Assembly: GCF_000496075.1 (NCBI RefSeq)
Contig: NZ_AWXZ01000037.1
Span: forward strand, 56,778-120,777
Reading direction: 5' to 3'
Source: Lutibaculum baratangense AMV1
GTDB lineage: Bacteria; Pseudomonadota; Alphaproteobacteria; Rhizobiales; Tepidamorphaceae
DNA: 64,000 bases
The notes under the pieces are model-generated. The model did no database searches. It was not told the DNA's origin and saw nothing but the letters and a program-made list of their open reading frames with translations. This document shows, piece by piece, positions 55,866-64,000 of this stretch. Each line of letters opens with the position of its first letter. Position 1 is the first letter of the stretch. A program made the translations under genes and the position numbers.

Positions 55866-56174
55866 GCGGCGGCAGGCGGATTCAAGTCACATTCGCGTGA
55901 CACGTCCGGCCCGGCTTGAACCGAAACGGCCTCTTCCCCATTTGCCTGTCATCGACGACGGCGTCCTTCAGGTCGTGCCCCCCGTCTCACCGGGTCGCCG
56001 TCGCCCGCCGAAGTCCCTCTCGGCGGACCGCATGCAACATTGCGGATAGCGCCCGGTCTTCCCCCCCAAGACCGGGCGCTTTTCATTTTCCGATTCGCCG
56101 CGGCATCGCGGGCGCGTTTCGCGATCCGCCCATGCGGGTGCCGCCGAACCTTCGCAGCTGGGATCAAGGACATG
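55866..56174. other. Gene-free interval with an orphan strong terminator
   Basis: No convincing ORF is seen in this 309-bp stretch. It contains a strong terminator (56048-56083) that lies 183 bp past lolA and before the CAP-domain gene. It could be the distant end of the lolA transcript or the end of a small RNA transcribed from within 55870-56083. Confidence 0.4.
56048..56083 (+). terminator. Strong rho-independent terminator upstream of CAP-domain gene
   Basis: AGCGCCCGGTCTT (56048-56060) and AAGACCGGGCGCT (56068-56080) form a perfect 13-bp stem with a C7 loop, followed by TTT. It ends a plus-strand transcript, either from lolA or from an unannotated small RNA. Confidence 0.9.
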
Positions 56175-57149
56175 ATGGCTCGAACGCAGAGGCGTCTAAG
56201 CGAGGCCGGCAAGGCCGTGGCCGCCGGAGGGCTCGCGGTGCTCCTGAGCGGCTGCATTTCCTTCGCTTCGCTGCCTGGTTCCGAGGCCGGCAGGCCGGAC
56301 AACCTGGCATCGCTCCGGGCGCAGGCGCTGGAGCTCGTCAACGCCGACCGGTCGCAGCACGGGCTACCGCCGCTCCGGCAGGACGACGTGCTGAACCGGA
56401 TCGCCCAGTCGCATGCGAGCGACCAGCTCTCGCGCGGCTATTACGGACACGTCTCGCCTGGCGGCAAGGGCGTGCAGGACCGCTATCTCGACGCCGGCGG
56501 CAACAAGTGGCGCCTCGTGCAGGAAAACATCGCCACCTGCAGGGGATGCGACGTCTCGGCAGATCGTGTGGAGCGCTTCGAGACCGGCTGGATGAACAGC
56601 CCCGGCCACCGCGAGAACATCCTGCGCGAGGGCATCGACCGCTTCGGCTTCGGCATCGCCGGCGAGGATGGTCGCGTCCATGCGGTGCAGACCTTCTCCG
56701 GGCCCGGCTCGTCGAACGGCGGTTCCGAGACTGAGGCCTCGGCCTCCGAGATCCAAAACGCCGCCGTGCAGGCGATCAACGAGGCCCGACGCTCGGCCGG
56801 CGTGTCCCCGCTCCAGGCTAGCGACGCGCTCCGTCGCGGCGCCAGCGCGATGTTGCCGGAGCCGGGCGCGAGGCGCTTCGAGCCGGGATCGATGAACGCC
56901 CTCGTCGGGGCCCTGTCCGACGAGACGCGCGCCCGCTTTTCCGGCTTCTCCACCGCCATCGGCATATGCGGCGGCTGCGGCACGAAGCCGACCACGGCCG
57001 ACGCGCGCGACTTCGTCGAGCAGTGGCTCGGCACGAGCCGCCAGCGCGAGGTGCTCCTCGCCCCGGGCCTGACCGAGGTCGGCGTCGCGGTCGCGGCCGA
57101 CGGAGAGGGCAAGAAGATCGGGCTCGCCGCATTCGGGCGCGCCCGCTGA
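56175..57149 (+). CDS. Lipoprotein with tandem CAP (SCP-like) domains, second one degenerate
   Basis: This 324-residue protein has a lipoprotein signal ending LLSGC (about Cys27). The first CAP domain (about 45-180) has LVNADRSQHGLPPL, HVSPGGKGVQDRY, GWMNSPGHRENIL and the His/Glu of the CAP cavity. The second half (about 195-324) repeats the pattern, with AINEARRSAGVSPLQASDAL and EQWLGTSRQREVLLAPGLTEVGVAV, but lacks the His and Glu. So it looks like an internal duplication whose second copy decayed. An ATG one codon upstream is an alternative start, with AAGGA 5' of it. Function of bacterial CAP proteins is largely unknown. Confidence 0.83.
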   Translation: MARTQRRLSEAGKAVAAGGLAVLLSGCISFASLPGSEAGRPDNLASLRAQALELVNADRSQHGLPPLRQDDVLNRIAQSHASDQLSRGYYGHVSPGGKGVQDRYLDAGGNKWRLVQENIATCRGCDVSADRVERFETGWMNSPGHRENILREGIDRFGFGIAGEDGRVHAVQTFSGPGSSNGGSETEASASEIQNAAVQAINEARRSAGVSPLQASDALRRGASAMLPEPGARRFEPGSMNALVGALSDETRARFSGFSTAIGICGGCGTKPTTADARDFVEQWLGTSRQREVLLAPGLTEVGVAVAADGEGKKIGLAAFGRAR

Positions 57150-57171
57150 CGTCGGCTCCGAGCAGGGCGTT

Positions 57172-58341
57172 TCAGCTTCGGCGCGAGAGCTTCCCCGCGA
57201 GCCGGTCGAGCATCTGAAGGCAGAGGTCGAGCTGGTCGAGCGAGACATATTCGTCCGGCCGGTGCGCCTGCTCGATGAAGCCCGGCCCGCACACCACCGT
57301 GGAGATGCCGGCCTTCTGGTAGAGCCCCGCTTCCGTGCCGAACGAGACGACGTCGGCCGCGTTGCCGCCCGTCAGCTCGCGCACGAGGTCGAGCGCCTCG
57401 GAAGGCGCGACCGGCTCGAGCCCGTCGACCTCGCCCACCACATGCGTCACGATTCCCGCGCCGGGATGGCGCGCCCGCATCTCCGGCGACAGCTCACCCT
57501 CGAGGCACCGCCGTATCTCCGACAGCGCGAAATCCGCGTCCGCCGCCGTCACGGGGCGCATCTCCCATTCCACCTCGCAGTGATCGGGAATGACGTTGCG
57601 CGCCGTGCCGCCCCGGATCACGCCGGCCTGCAGCGTGGTCCATGGCGGGACGAAGGGGCTTTTCGCGGGAGCACGGCCTTTCAGCGCCTCGCCGGTCTCC
57701 GCGAGCCTCGCCAGGAAGCGACCGGCATAGGCGATCGCGTTGACGCCGCGGTCGGGCTCCGAGGCGTGGCCGGCCGAGCCGGTGAAGGCGGTCGTGTACT
57801 CGTAGCAACCCTTGTGCCCCTCGATGATGCGCATGCCCGTCGGCTCGCCGATCACGCAGGTCGAGGGTTTGACGCTCCACTCCCGGAGGGCCTCCACGAG
57901 GGCGCGGGCGCCGAAGCACCCGACCTCCTCGTCGTAGGTGAAGGCGAAATGAACCGGCCGCTCGAGGCGCGTCGCCGCGAAGGCCGGTGCCATCGCGAGC
58001 GCGCAGGCGATGAAGCCCTTCATGTCGCAGGCGCCGCGTCCGTAGATCCTGCCGCCCTCCTCGTGGGCGACGAAGGGGTCGCCCGTCCACTCGCCATCGG
58101 CCGGCACGACGTCGGTATGGCCCGAGAGCACGATGCCGCCATCCGTGTCCGGGCCGATCGTCGCGAAGAGGTTCGCTTTCGTGCCCGACGCGTCGAGCGT
58201 CGTGCGGGTATGGGCGCCGATCGCGTCGAGCGCGGCGGACGCATAGGCGATCAGCGCGAGGTTGCCGTCGGCCGAGACGGTCGGAAACCCGATCAGGTCG
58301 CCGAGGATGCGCCGCGTCTCGTCGAGCACCGGCCCGCTCAC
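57172..58341 (-). CDS. doeB: N2-acetyl-L-2,4-diaminobutanoate deacetylase (ArgE/M20 family)
   Basis: This 389-residue M20 metallohydrolase shows the family's metal-site segments: SGHTDVVPADGEW, GRGACDMKG, YDEEVGCFGA, VIGEPTG and the last His in EQAHRPDEY. By itself it would be called acetylornithine deacetylase. It overlaps doeA by four bases (GTGA), and the operon with ectoine hydrolase makes DoeB the better call: it removes acetate from N-acetyl-diaminobutyrate, giving L-2,4-diaminobutyrate. It converges on the CAP-lipoprotein gene. Confidence 0.85.
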   Translation of the reverse strand: MSGPVLDETRRILGDLIGFPTVSADGNLALIAYASAALDAIGAHTRTTLDASGTKANLFATIGPDTDGGIVLSGHTDVVPADGEWTGDPFVAHEEGGRIYGRGACDMKGFIACALAMAPAFAATRLERPVHFAFTYDEEVGCFGARALVEALREWSVKPSTCVIGEPTGMRIIEGHKGCYEYTTAFTGSAGHASEPDRGVNAIAYAGRFLARLAETGEALKGRAPAKSPFVPPWTTLQAGVIRGGTARNVIPDHCEVEWEMRPVTAADADFALSEIRRCLEGELSPEMRARHPGAGIVTHVVGEVDGLEPVAPSEALDLVRELTGGNAADVVSFGTEAGLYQKAGISTVVCGPGFIEQAHRPDEYVSLDQLDLCLQMLDRLAGKLSRRS

Positions 58342-59540
58342 GGCTTCACGAAGATCTCGCGCGGGTAATCGGCCAGGCACTCGGCCGGGCCGCTCTCCCG
58401 GATCAGGATGCTCTCGGTGATCTCGAGCCCCCACTGGTCCATCCAGAGGCCCGGCATGAAGTGGAAGGTCATTCCCGGCTCGAGCACCGTCTCGTCGCTG
58501 TCGCGGAAGGAGATCGTGCGCTCGCCCCAGTCGGGCGGATAGGAGAGGCCGATCGGATAGCCGCAGCGGTCGGACCTCTCGATGCCGTAGCGCTTCAGCA
58601 CGTCGGCGAGCGCGTTCGCGACGTCGCAGGCGCGGTTGCCGGCCCGCGCCTTGTCGAGACCCGCCTCGAGCCCCTCGATGAGGGCCGCCTCGGCCTGCCG
58701 GATGTGCTCGGGCGGCTTGCCGAGGAAGACCGTGCGGCAGAGCGGGGCGTGATAGCGCCAGTAGCAGCCGGCGATCTCGAAGAACGTCCCCTCCCCCTCG
58801 CGGAATGGCTTGTCGTCCCAGGTCAGGTGCGGCGCCGCCGCGTCCGTTCCCGACGGCAGCAGGGGGGCGATCGCCGGATAGTCGCCGCCGAACTTCGCGC
58901 CATCCGCCTCGGCCGCGCCCTCGATGCCGACGCGGTAGATCTCCCCGACGAGCTCGTTCTTCGGCAGGCCGACCTCGATCTTGTCCATCGCCGCCCGCAT
59001 CATGCGCTCGACGATCCTCGCCGCCCGCCGCATGAAGACGATCTCGGCCGGCGACTTGATGCCCCGCTGCCAGTTCACGAGGCCGGTGGCGTCGACACCG
59101 GTCGCGTCGGGCAGGATCTTGTGGAGCGCGAGATAGGCCGCCGCGGAGAAGTAGTAGTTCTCGAGCTCGAGCCCGATGCGGGCCCGCGTGTATCCGCGTT
59201 CGGCCAGGACGCCGCCCAGATGGTCCATCGGATGCCGGTCCCGCGCCTGAACATAGACGTCTGGATAGCCGATGATCCGGTCGTCGGACATATAGACCCG
59301 GCGGCGCGCGCCGTTCGCATCCTGCCGCCTCCCCCACCAGATCGGATCCTGGTCGTGGAAGACGAGGACGGCCTGGTGGACGTAGAAGCTCCAGCCGTCA
59401 TAGCCAGTCAGCCACGCCATGTTCGAGGGATCGACCACGACGAGGACATCGAGGCCGAGCGCCTCCATGGCGCGCCGGGTCTTGGCGAGCCGCATCGCGT
59501 ATTCGTCGCGGCTGAAGGGGAGTGTCACTCCATCTGGCAC
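58338..59540 (-). CDS. doeA: Ectoine hydrolase DoeA (M24 peptidase-like)
   Basis: This 400-residue pita-bread-fold protein opens the ectoine ring to N-acetyl-L-2,4-diaminobutyrate. Its sequence follows DoeA/EutD closely: DPSNMAWLTGYDGWSFYVHQ, YMSDDRIIGYPD, HLTWDDKPFREGEGTFFEIA and GYPIGLSYPPDWGERTISF. It lies in an operon with the deacetylase and is divergent from eutB-doeD across 139 bp. The GTG at 59540 is used; another GTG lies four codons later. No metal-ligand set was checked. Confidence 0.9.
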   Translation of the reverse strand: MPDGVTLPFSRDEYAMRLAKTRRAMEALGLDVLVVVDPSNMAWLTGYDGWSFYVHQAVLVFHDQDPIWWGRRQDANGARRRVYMSDDRIIGYPDVYVQARDRHPMDHLGGVLAERGYTRARIGLELENYYFSAAAYLALHKILPDATGVDATGLVNWQRGIKSPAEIVFMRRAARIVERMMRAAMDKIEVGLPKNELVGEIYRVGIEGAAEADGAKFGGDYPAIAPLLPSGTDAAAPHLTWDDKPFREGEGTFFEIAGCYWRYHAPLCRTVFLGKPPEHIRQAEAALIEGLEAGLDKARAGNRACDVANALADVLKRYGIERSDRCGYPIGLSYPPDWGERTISFRDSDETVLEPGMTFHFMPGLWMDQWGLEITESILIRESGPAECLADYPREIFVKP

Positions 59541-59679
59541 GGCTGGTCGATGCTCCTCGTCGGCGCGCGGCGGGTTGATCCGCCGGGCATTGCGCGTCCA
59601 TCCTCGTCCGCCGAAGGGGAAACCACTCGCGCAGGCGCGTCAATCGCTGCTCCTGCCGCGACCAGGCCGGAGTTTGGCG
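59541..59679. promoter_or_regulatory. Divergent promoter region of the ectoine-catabolic genes
   Basis: This 139-bp gap lies between doeA and eutB starts and should carry both promoters. I see no clear operator. No EnuR or AsnC-type regulator gene, often found with such clusters, is in the window. Confidence 0.45.
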
Positions 59680-60687
59680 ATGCCGGGGCTCTCGCAGATC
59701 TACGATGCGCTGCGGACGATCCGCGAGAACGGCGTGCCGGAAACGCCGCTCGTCCGGTCGGAACTGTCGGACCGGGGGGCGGAGGTGCTCCTGAAGCTCG
59801 AGACGCTGCAGCCGACAGGCGCGTTCAAGCTGCGCGGCGCCACGAACGCCATCGCACGGCTCGCCCCCTACCAGCGCGAACGGGGGGTGGTGTGCGCCTC
59901 GACCGGGAACCACGGCCGCGCCGTCGCCCACGCGGCGAGGGCCATGGGAACGCGCGCGATCGTCTGCCTGTCCGCGCTCGTGCCGGACACGAAGGCGAAG
60001 GCGATCGAGGCGCTGGGCGCGCAGGTGCGGCGGGTCGGCCGCTCGCAGGACGACGCGCAGCGCGAGGTCGAGAGGCTCGTCGCCGAGAACGGCATGGCCG
60101 CCGTGCCGCCGTTCGACGACGAGGACGTGATCGCCGGCCAGGGCACGATCGCGATCGAGCTCCTCGCCGCGCGGCCCGACCTCGAGGCCATCGTCGTGCC
60201 GCTGTCGGGCGGCGGGCTGATGGCCGGCATCGCCGCGGCGGCGAAGGCGATGAAGCCCCGCATCCGGATGATCGGCGTGTCCATGGACCGTGGCGCTGCG
60301 ATGGCGGAGAGCCTGAGGGCCGGCCGGCCCGTCGAGACCGAGGAGGTGGCGTCCCTCGCCGATTCGCTCGGCGGCGGCATCGGCCTCAGGAACCGCCACA
60401 CCTTCGCGCTCTGCCGCGACCTCGTGGACGAGGTGATCCTCGTGACGGAAGACGAGATCTACCGGGGCATGCGCTCGCTCTTCCACGACGACAGGCTCGT
60501 CGCCGAGGGTGCCTCCGCGACCGGGCACGCGGCGCTGCTCGCCGGGAAGCTAGAGCTTTCGGGCCCCACGGCCTTCATCCTGTCCGGCCGCAACGTCGAC
60601 ATGGCACAGTTCGCGGCGGTCGTGGCCGGAGAGCCGGTCAGGGTCGGCGACATGAGCGTCGGCGGGCAGCACGAAGCGCCCGCCTGA
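59680..60687 (+). CDS. eutB: Hydroxyectoine utilization dehydratase EutB (threonine dehydratase-like)
   Basis: This 335-residue PLP enzyme of the threonine dehydratase fold has the PLP Lys in GAFKLRGA and the Gly loop SGGGLMAG. Sequence segments such as ASTGNHGRAVAHAARAMG, PPFDDEDVIAGQGTIAIELL, GVSMDRGAAMAESL and LADSLGGGIGLRNRHTFALCRDLVDE follow EutB. EutB, normally with EutC, is thought to act in converting hydroxyectoine-derived intermediates. Here eutC is not adjacent. A generic serine/threonine dehydratase role remains possible. Confidence 0.85.
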   Translation: MPGLSQIYDALRTIRENGVPETPLVRSELSDRGAEVLLKLETLQPTGAFKLRGATNAIARLAPYQRERGVVCASTGNHGRAVAHAARAMGTRAIVCLSALVPDTKAKAIEALGAQVRRVGRSQDDAQREVERLVAENGMAAVPPFDDEDVIAGQGTIAIELLAARPDLEAIVVPLSGGGLMAGIAAAAKAMKPRIRMIGVSMDRGAAMAESLRAGRPVETEEVASLADSLGGGIGLRNRHTFALCRDLVDEVILVTEDEIYRGMRSLFHDDRLVAEGASATGHAALLAGKLELSGPTAFILSGRNVDMAQFAAVVAGEPVRVGDMSVGGQHEAPA

Positions 60688-60769
60688 AGCCCGGGATTTT
60701 CCGTCTCTCCGCCTCCTGTGCTAACCCGGAGTGCAGCGGACAGGCGCATGATCGAAAGAGGTGCAGGAC

Positions 60770-62140
60770 ATGCTCAGGAACGACCAGCTCGACCAGTGGG
60801 ACCGCGAGAGCTTCTTCCATCCCTCGACGCACCTGGCGCAGTTCGCGCGCGGCGAGGCGCCGAACCGCATCGTGACCGGCGGCGAAGGCGTCTACATCAC
60901 CGACCGCGACGGCAACAGGCTGCTCGACGCCTTCGCCGGTCTCTACTGCGTGAACATCGGCTATGGCCGCCAGGAGGTCGCGGAGGCGATCGCCCGGCAG
61001 GCGCGGGAGCTCGCCTACTACCACGCCTATGTCGGCCACGGCACGGAAGCCTCGATCACGCTCGCGCACATGGTGGTCGAGCGGGCGCCCGCGCACATGT
61101 CGAAGGTCTATTTCGGGCTCGGCGGCTCCGACGCGAACGAGACGAACATCAAGCTCGTCTGGTTCTACAACAACATCCTCGGCCGGACCGGGAAGAAGAA
61201 GATCATCTCGCGGGATCGCGGCTATCACGGCTCGGGCCTCATGTCGGGCTCGCTGACGGGCCTCTCGACGTTCCACAACAAGTTCGACCTGCCGCTCGAC
61301 CGCGTGCTCCACACGAAGGCGCCCTACCACTACCGCCGCCCCGACCCCGACATGAGCGAGGCCGAGTTCACCGCCTATCTCGCCGGCGAGCTCGAGGCGA
61401 TGATCCTGCGCGAGGGCGCCGAGACGATCGCGGCCTTCATCGGCGAGCCGGTCCTGGGCACCGGCGGGATCGTGCCGCCGCCGGCGGGCTACTGGGCCGC
61501 CGTCGGCGAGATCCTCGAGCGTCACGACATCATGCTGATCGCCGACGAGGTGGTGACGGGCTTCGGCCGGCTCGGGACCATGTTCGGCTCGGACTTCTAC
61601 GGCCTGAAGCCCGACCTCATCACGATCGCGAAGGGCCTGACGTCCGCCTACGCGCCCCTTTCCGGCTCGATCGTCTCCGACCGGATGTGGGAGGTGCTGA
61701 TGCGGGGCACCGACGAGCTGGGGCCGATCGGCCACGGCTGGACCTACTCGGCGCACCCGATCGGCGCCGCTGCGGGCGTCGCGAACCTGAAGCTCGTCGA
61801 CGAGCTCGGCCTCCTCGACAACGCCCGGGAGACCGGCCGCTATTTCCGCGAAAGGATGGAGGAACGCGTCGGCGACCACGCCCATGTCGGCGAGGTGCGC
61901 GGCGAAGGGCTCCTGTGCGCCGTCGAGCTCGTGGAGAACCGGCAGAGCCGCACCTTCTTCGACCCGCCGAACAGGGTCGCGCCAGCCGTCGTCGGCGCGA
62001 TGGCGAAGAAGGGCGTGATCGCCCGCGCGATGCCGCAGGGCGATATCATAGGCTTCGCGCCGCCGCTCTGCCTCAGCCGCGAGGAGGCCGACCGGGTCGT
62101 GGCCGCGACGGACGAGGCGATCCGCGAGACTCTCGGCTGA
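60770..62140 (+). CDS. doeD: L-2,4-diaminobutyrate transaminase DoeD (class III aminotransferase)
   Basis: This 456-residue PLP enzyme moves the amino group from diaminobutyrate, yielding aspartate semialdehyde. The PLP Lys is in TIAKGLTSAYAPLSG; DAFAGLYCVNIGYGRQE, GGSDANETNIKLVWFYNN, RGYHGSGLMSGSLTGL and GEPVLGTGGIVPPP follow the DoeD family closely. The ATG at 60770 has AGAGG about 8 bp upstream; a GTG at 60761 is an alternative. The next step (DoeC dehydrogenase) is not encoded here. Confidence 0.9.
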   Translation: MLRNDQLDQWDRESFFHPSTHLAQFARGEAPNRIVTGGEGVYITDRDGNRLLDAFAGLYCVNIGYGRQEVAEAIARQARELAYYHAYVGHGTEASITLAHMVVERAPAHMSKVYFGLGGSDANETNIKLVWFYNNILGRTGKKKIISRDRGYHGSGLMSGSLTGLSTFHNKFDLPLDRVLHTKAPYHYRRPDPDMSEAEFTAYLAGELEAMILREGAETIAAFIGEPVLGTGGIVPPPAGYWAAVGEILERHDIMLIADEVVTGFGRLGTMFGSDFYGLKPDLITIAKGLTSAYAPLSGSIVSDRMWEVLMRGTDELGPIGHGWTYSAHPIGAAAGVANLKLVDELGLLDNARETGRYFRERMEERVGDHAHVGEVRGEGLLCAVELVENRQSRTFFDPPNRVAPAVVGAMAKKGVIARAMPQGDIIGFAPPLCLSREEADRVVAATDEAIRETLG

Positions 62141-62341
62141 CGCGGGAGAGGTGAGCCGATCGCCGCAACGCCGGCCCGCCGAGGCGGAAGGCCGCGATGT
62201 CTCGCGGCGATGCGGGGCGCGATGCTCGGATGTTGCGCCCGTTCCGCCCATTTTGGCACCATATGCCTCGCATCTGGGCAAGGGGACTGCTAATCGATTG
62301 AGCAGACGCAACGGGAGGGGCGGCAGGCGCCGCCGGCGCGC
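62141..62341. other. Intergenic region between doeD and the HPP gene
   Basis: The 201-bp gap has no ORF of note. It probably carries the promoter for the HPP-CBS gene; a short palindromic patch GGCACCATATGCC lies near 62254-62266. Confidence 0.3.
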
Positions 62342-63517
62342 TTGCTCAGCCAGCTCATTCGACGCCTGAAGCCCAATCTCGGGCCGGTCAGCCACGCCGA
62401 ACAGTTGCGCGCCGCCGCCGGTGCGCTCGCGGGCATCCTGGCGACGGCCCTCGTGACCCGGCTCGTCCTCGGGCCCGGCACGGAGGTGCCGCTGCTCGTC
62501 GCGCCGATGGGCGCCTCGGCGGTCCTCCTCTTCGCGGCGCCGTCGAGCCCGCTCGCCCAGCCCTGGTCCGTGGTCGGCGGGAACGTCTCGGCGGCGCTCG
62601 TCGGCATCACCTGCCGGATGTGGATCGCCGACCCCTTCCTCGCGGCATCCGCAGCCGTCGGTCTGGCGATCGCCCTCATGTTCGCGCTGCGCTGCCTGCA
62701 CCCGCCGGGCGGCGCCGTGGCGATCGTCACCGCGCTGACGGCCCCGTCCGTGCCGGAGCTCGGCTATGCCTTCGCGCTGGCGCCGGTGGGGCTGAATTCG
62801 CTCGTGCTCCTCGCCGCGGCGGTCGCCTACAACAACCTGACGGGACGCCCCTACCCCCACCGGCGCCTCGCCGATGCGCAGGCACGGCCGGGCCTCTCGA
62901 ACCCGCCGCCGAGCGAACGGGTGGGCTTCACGCTCGACGATCTCGATGCCGTCCTCAGGCGGCATGACGAGATCATCGATGTCGACCGCGACGACCTCGC
63001 GGCGATCCTCCACGAGACGGAGTTCCGGGCCTATCGCCGCCGCGCCGGCGCCCTCACCTGCGCCGACATCATGTCGCGAAAGGTGGCCTCGGTGACGCCC
63101 GAGGACACGCTGCAGGACGCCTGGCGCCTCCTCAAGGCGCACCGGATCAAGGCGCTGCCCGTCACCGACGGACGCGGTCATCTTCAGGGGATCGTCACCC
63201 AGAACGATTTCCTCGACATGGTCGGCTCGGGGCTGGGCGCTCCCGCGCTCGGCAAGGCACGGCGGCTCGAGCAGGGGATTTTCCGCGGCTTCTCGAGCCG
63301 CATCCTCGTCGACGCCATCATGACACGGCCCGCACGCGCCGCGCGCCTCGACACGACGATCGCGGAGCTCGTTCCGCTGATGGCCGATGCCGGCGTCCAC
63401 CACCTGCCCGTCGTCGACGAGGATGGCCGGCTCGCCGGCATCATCACCCAGTCCGACCTCGTCGCGGCGCTGTTCTTCGGCGGCGTCGAGGCCGGTGCGG
63501 CGGGACAGGCGGCCTGA
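62342..63517 (+). CDS. HPP family membrane protein with CBS pair
   Basis: This 391-residue protein has four to five helices (about 25-165) forming an HPP domain, with the diagnostic HPPGG in LRCLHPPGGAVAIVTAL and LVAPMGASAVLLFAAP. A CBS pair (about 235-385, with IMSRKVASVTPEDTLQDAW and DAIMTRPARAARL) follows and probably binds an adenine nucleotide. Some HPP proteins transport nitrite in chloroplasts and cyanobacteria; the substrate here is unknown. The TTG at 62342 has only a distant GGAGGGG upstream, so the start is uncertain. Confidence 0.84.
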   Translation: MLSQLIRRLKPNLGPVSHAEQLRAAAGALAGILATALVTRLVLGPGTEVPLLVAPMGASAVLLFAAPSSPLAQPWSVVGGNVSAALVGITCRMWIADPFLAASAAVGLAIALMFALRCLHPPGGAVAIVTALTAPSVPELGYAFALAPVGLNSLVLLAAAVAYNNLTGRPYPHRRLADAQARPGLSNPPPSERVGFTLDDLDAVLRRHDEIIDVDRDDLAAILHETEFRAYRRRAGALTCADIMSRKVASVTPEDTLQDAWRLLKAHRIKALPVTDGRGHLQGIVTQNDFLDMVGSGLGAPALGKARRLEQGIFRGFSSRILVDAIMTRPARAARLDTTIAELVPLMADAGVHHLPVVDEDGRLAGIITQSDLVAALFFGGVEAGAAGQAA

Positions 63518-63935
63518 GGCGCTGAGCGAGCCGCCCCGCGGCTGAGACGGCGAACGGCCTCTCGCGGCGGACGCGGATCGATGCTCGGGCTGTCTGCGAA
63601 GGCGGAGGCCAGCTCCCCCACAGATTTGTCAGCGGGGCTCCGGGAGAATGCCTGCGGACGAGGACCGCGATCCTCGTCGACACGCGATCGAAGGCACGGA
63701 TGCGGGCAAGGCTCGCCCCCGCGCCTGCAAGGATGGCGGAGAACGCTGCGAACGCCGAAGTGGCCGGTCGACGGCGCGACGGTGAAGGAGGCACGGCAAA
63801 CCATCGGCCCTCCGAGCTGCTGGGGGCTCCACTGCGCGCGGGGAACCTCGCACCCCGTCGGCCACGCAGCTGCGGCACCACCTGCCGAGCTTGCCGCTTC
63901 TCGGTCAGGCGCTTGGCTTTGCCGCGAACGCGTTT
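63518..63935. other. Gene-free interval at the window's right end
   Basis: I see no convincing gene in these 418 bp. A 118-codon ORF (63581-63937) and a minus-strand ORF (63444-63881) exist, but their composition looks like shadow translation. The stretch ends at a good terminator, so a small RNA or a decayed gene cannot be excluded. Confidence 0.35.
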
Positions 63936-63966
63936 AGCCCCGTTCCTATTGGGATCGGGGCTTTTT
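63936..63966 (+). terminator. Rho-independent terminator near the window end
   Basis: AGCCCCG (63936-63942) pairs with CGGGGCT (63956-63962), with an imperfect inner stem, followed by TTTT. It ends a plus-strand transcript, but no gene precedes it directly except the HPP-CBS gene 419 bp upstream. Confidence 0.8.
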
Positions 63967-64000
63967 GTGGCTCGTGGTGCTGTTCTTGGGGGGATGTTTT

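Noticed and set aside
60638..63403. 921-codon minus-strand ORF over doeD and the HPP gene
   Set aside because: Antisense shadow; both plus-strand genes have intact motifs.
63444..63881. 145-codon minus-strand ORF near the right end
   Set aside because: Arg/Pro-rich with no motif, overlaps the HPP gene's 3' end; not supported.
63581..63937. 118-codon plus-strand ORF ending at the last terminator
   Set aside because: The adjacency to a terminator is suggestive, but composition is shadow-like and no ribosome binding site or family pattern is seen.

Overview
The window is chromosomal DNA from a high-GC alphaproteobacterium, most likely a member of the Hyphomicrobiales (Rhizobiales). Pointers are the gene order hpt / response regulator / zinc-ribbon protein / ftsE / ftsX / ydcF / plsC, the run prolyl-tRNA deacylase / YbbN / LON-domain / Trm112 / UbiH / TesB / glnK / amtB / ftsK / lolA, a RirA-type iron regulator with a TGA-N9-TCA box, and a double-palindrome intergenic element like rhizobial RIME repeats. 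Ectoine-catabolism genes, two BCCT transporters and a polyamine-type ABC system suggest a halotolerant or saline-habitat lifestyle. No phage, insertion sequence or CRISPR array was seen.

Region 1 (1-2.7 kb): the 3' part of a hybrid histidine kinase (HATPase, receiver, Hpt) converges on an RpfF-like crotonase with both catalytic glutamates, the layout of the Xanthomonas DSF signalling pair RpfC/RpfF. Region 2 (2.9-8.7 kb): a tightly overlapped caa3-type cytochrome oxidase operon (subunit II with cytochrome c, a subunit I-III fusion, a small membrane protein, CtaG, a membrane-anchored triheme cytochrome c). Region 3 (8.8-18.8 kb): a Usp-like protein, two BCCT transporters, and a PotABCD-type ABC operon followed by a NylB-like serine hydrolase. 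Two unknown small genes follow.

Region 4 (19.7-29.4 kb) is a heme-iron acquisition island. On the minus strand lie a TonB-dependent receptor, a small exported protein, exbB, two exbD genes, tonB and an IsdG/HmuQ-type heme monooxygenase. Divergently on the plus strand lie hemP, hmuT, hmuU and hmuV. The two operons share a 190-bp control region holding a TGA-N9-TCA iron box, and a RirA-like Rrf2 regulator sits at the far end. Together these would import heme across both membranes, open it for iron and repress the system when iron is plentiful. Oddities: hmuU is frameshifted at a G6 run, one ExbD has Asn for the essential Asp, and RirA lacks its third cluster cysteine.

Region 5 (29.6-43.7 kb): a TerB-like protein, a class I amidotransferase, a type I secretion ABC/HlyD pair without substrate, a UDP-sulfoquinovose synthase (sulfolipid), a response regulator, hpt, a zinc-ribbon protein, FtsEX, a DUF218 protein, an acyltransferase, a CorC-like CBS protein, a VOC protein and tRNA-Gly(GCC). 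Region 6 (43.9-57.1 kb) is mainly housekeeping: ProX-type editing protein, YbbN, LON-domain protein, Trm112, DUF4153 protein, UbiH-type hydroxylase, TesB, a sigma54-driven glnK-amtB operon, FtsK, LolA and a tandem-CAP lipoprotein. Region 7 (57.2-63.5 kb): an ectoine/hydroxyectoine catabolic cluster split into divergent doeAB and eutB-doeD, then an HPP-CBS membrane protein. The last ~480 bp hold only a terminator.
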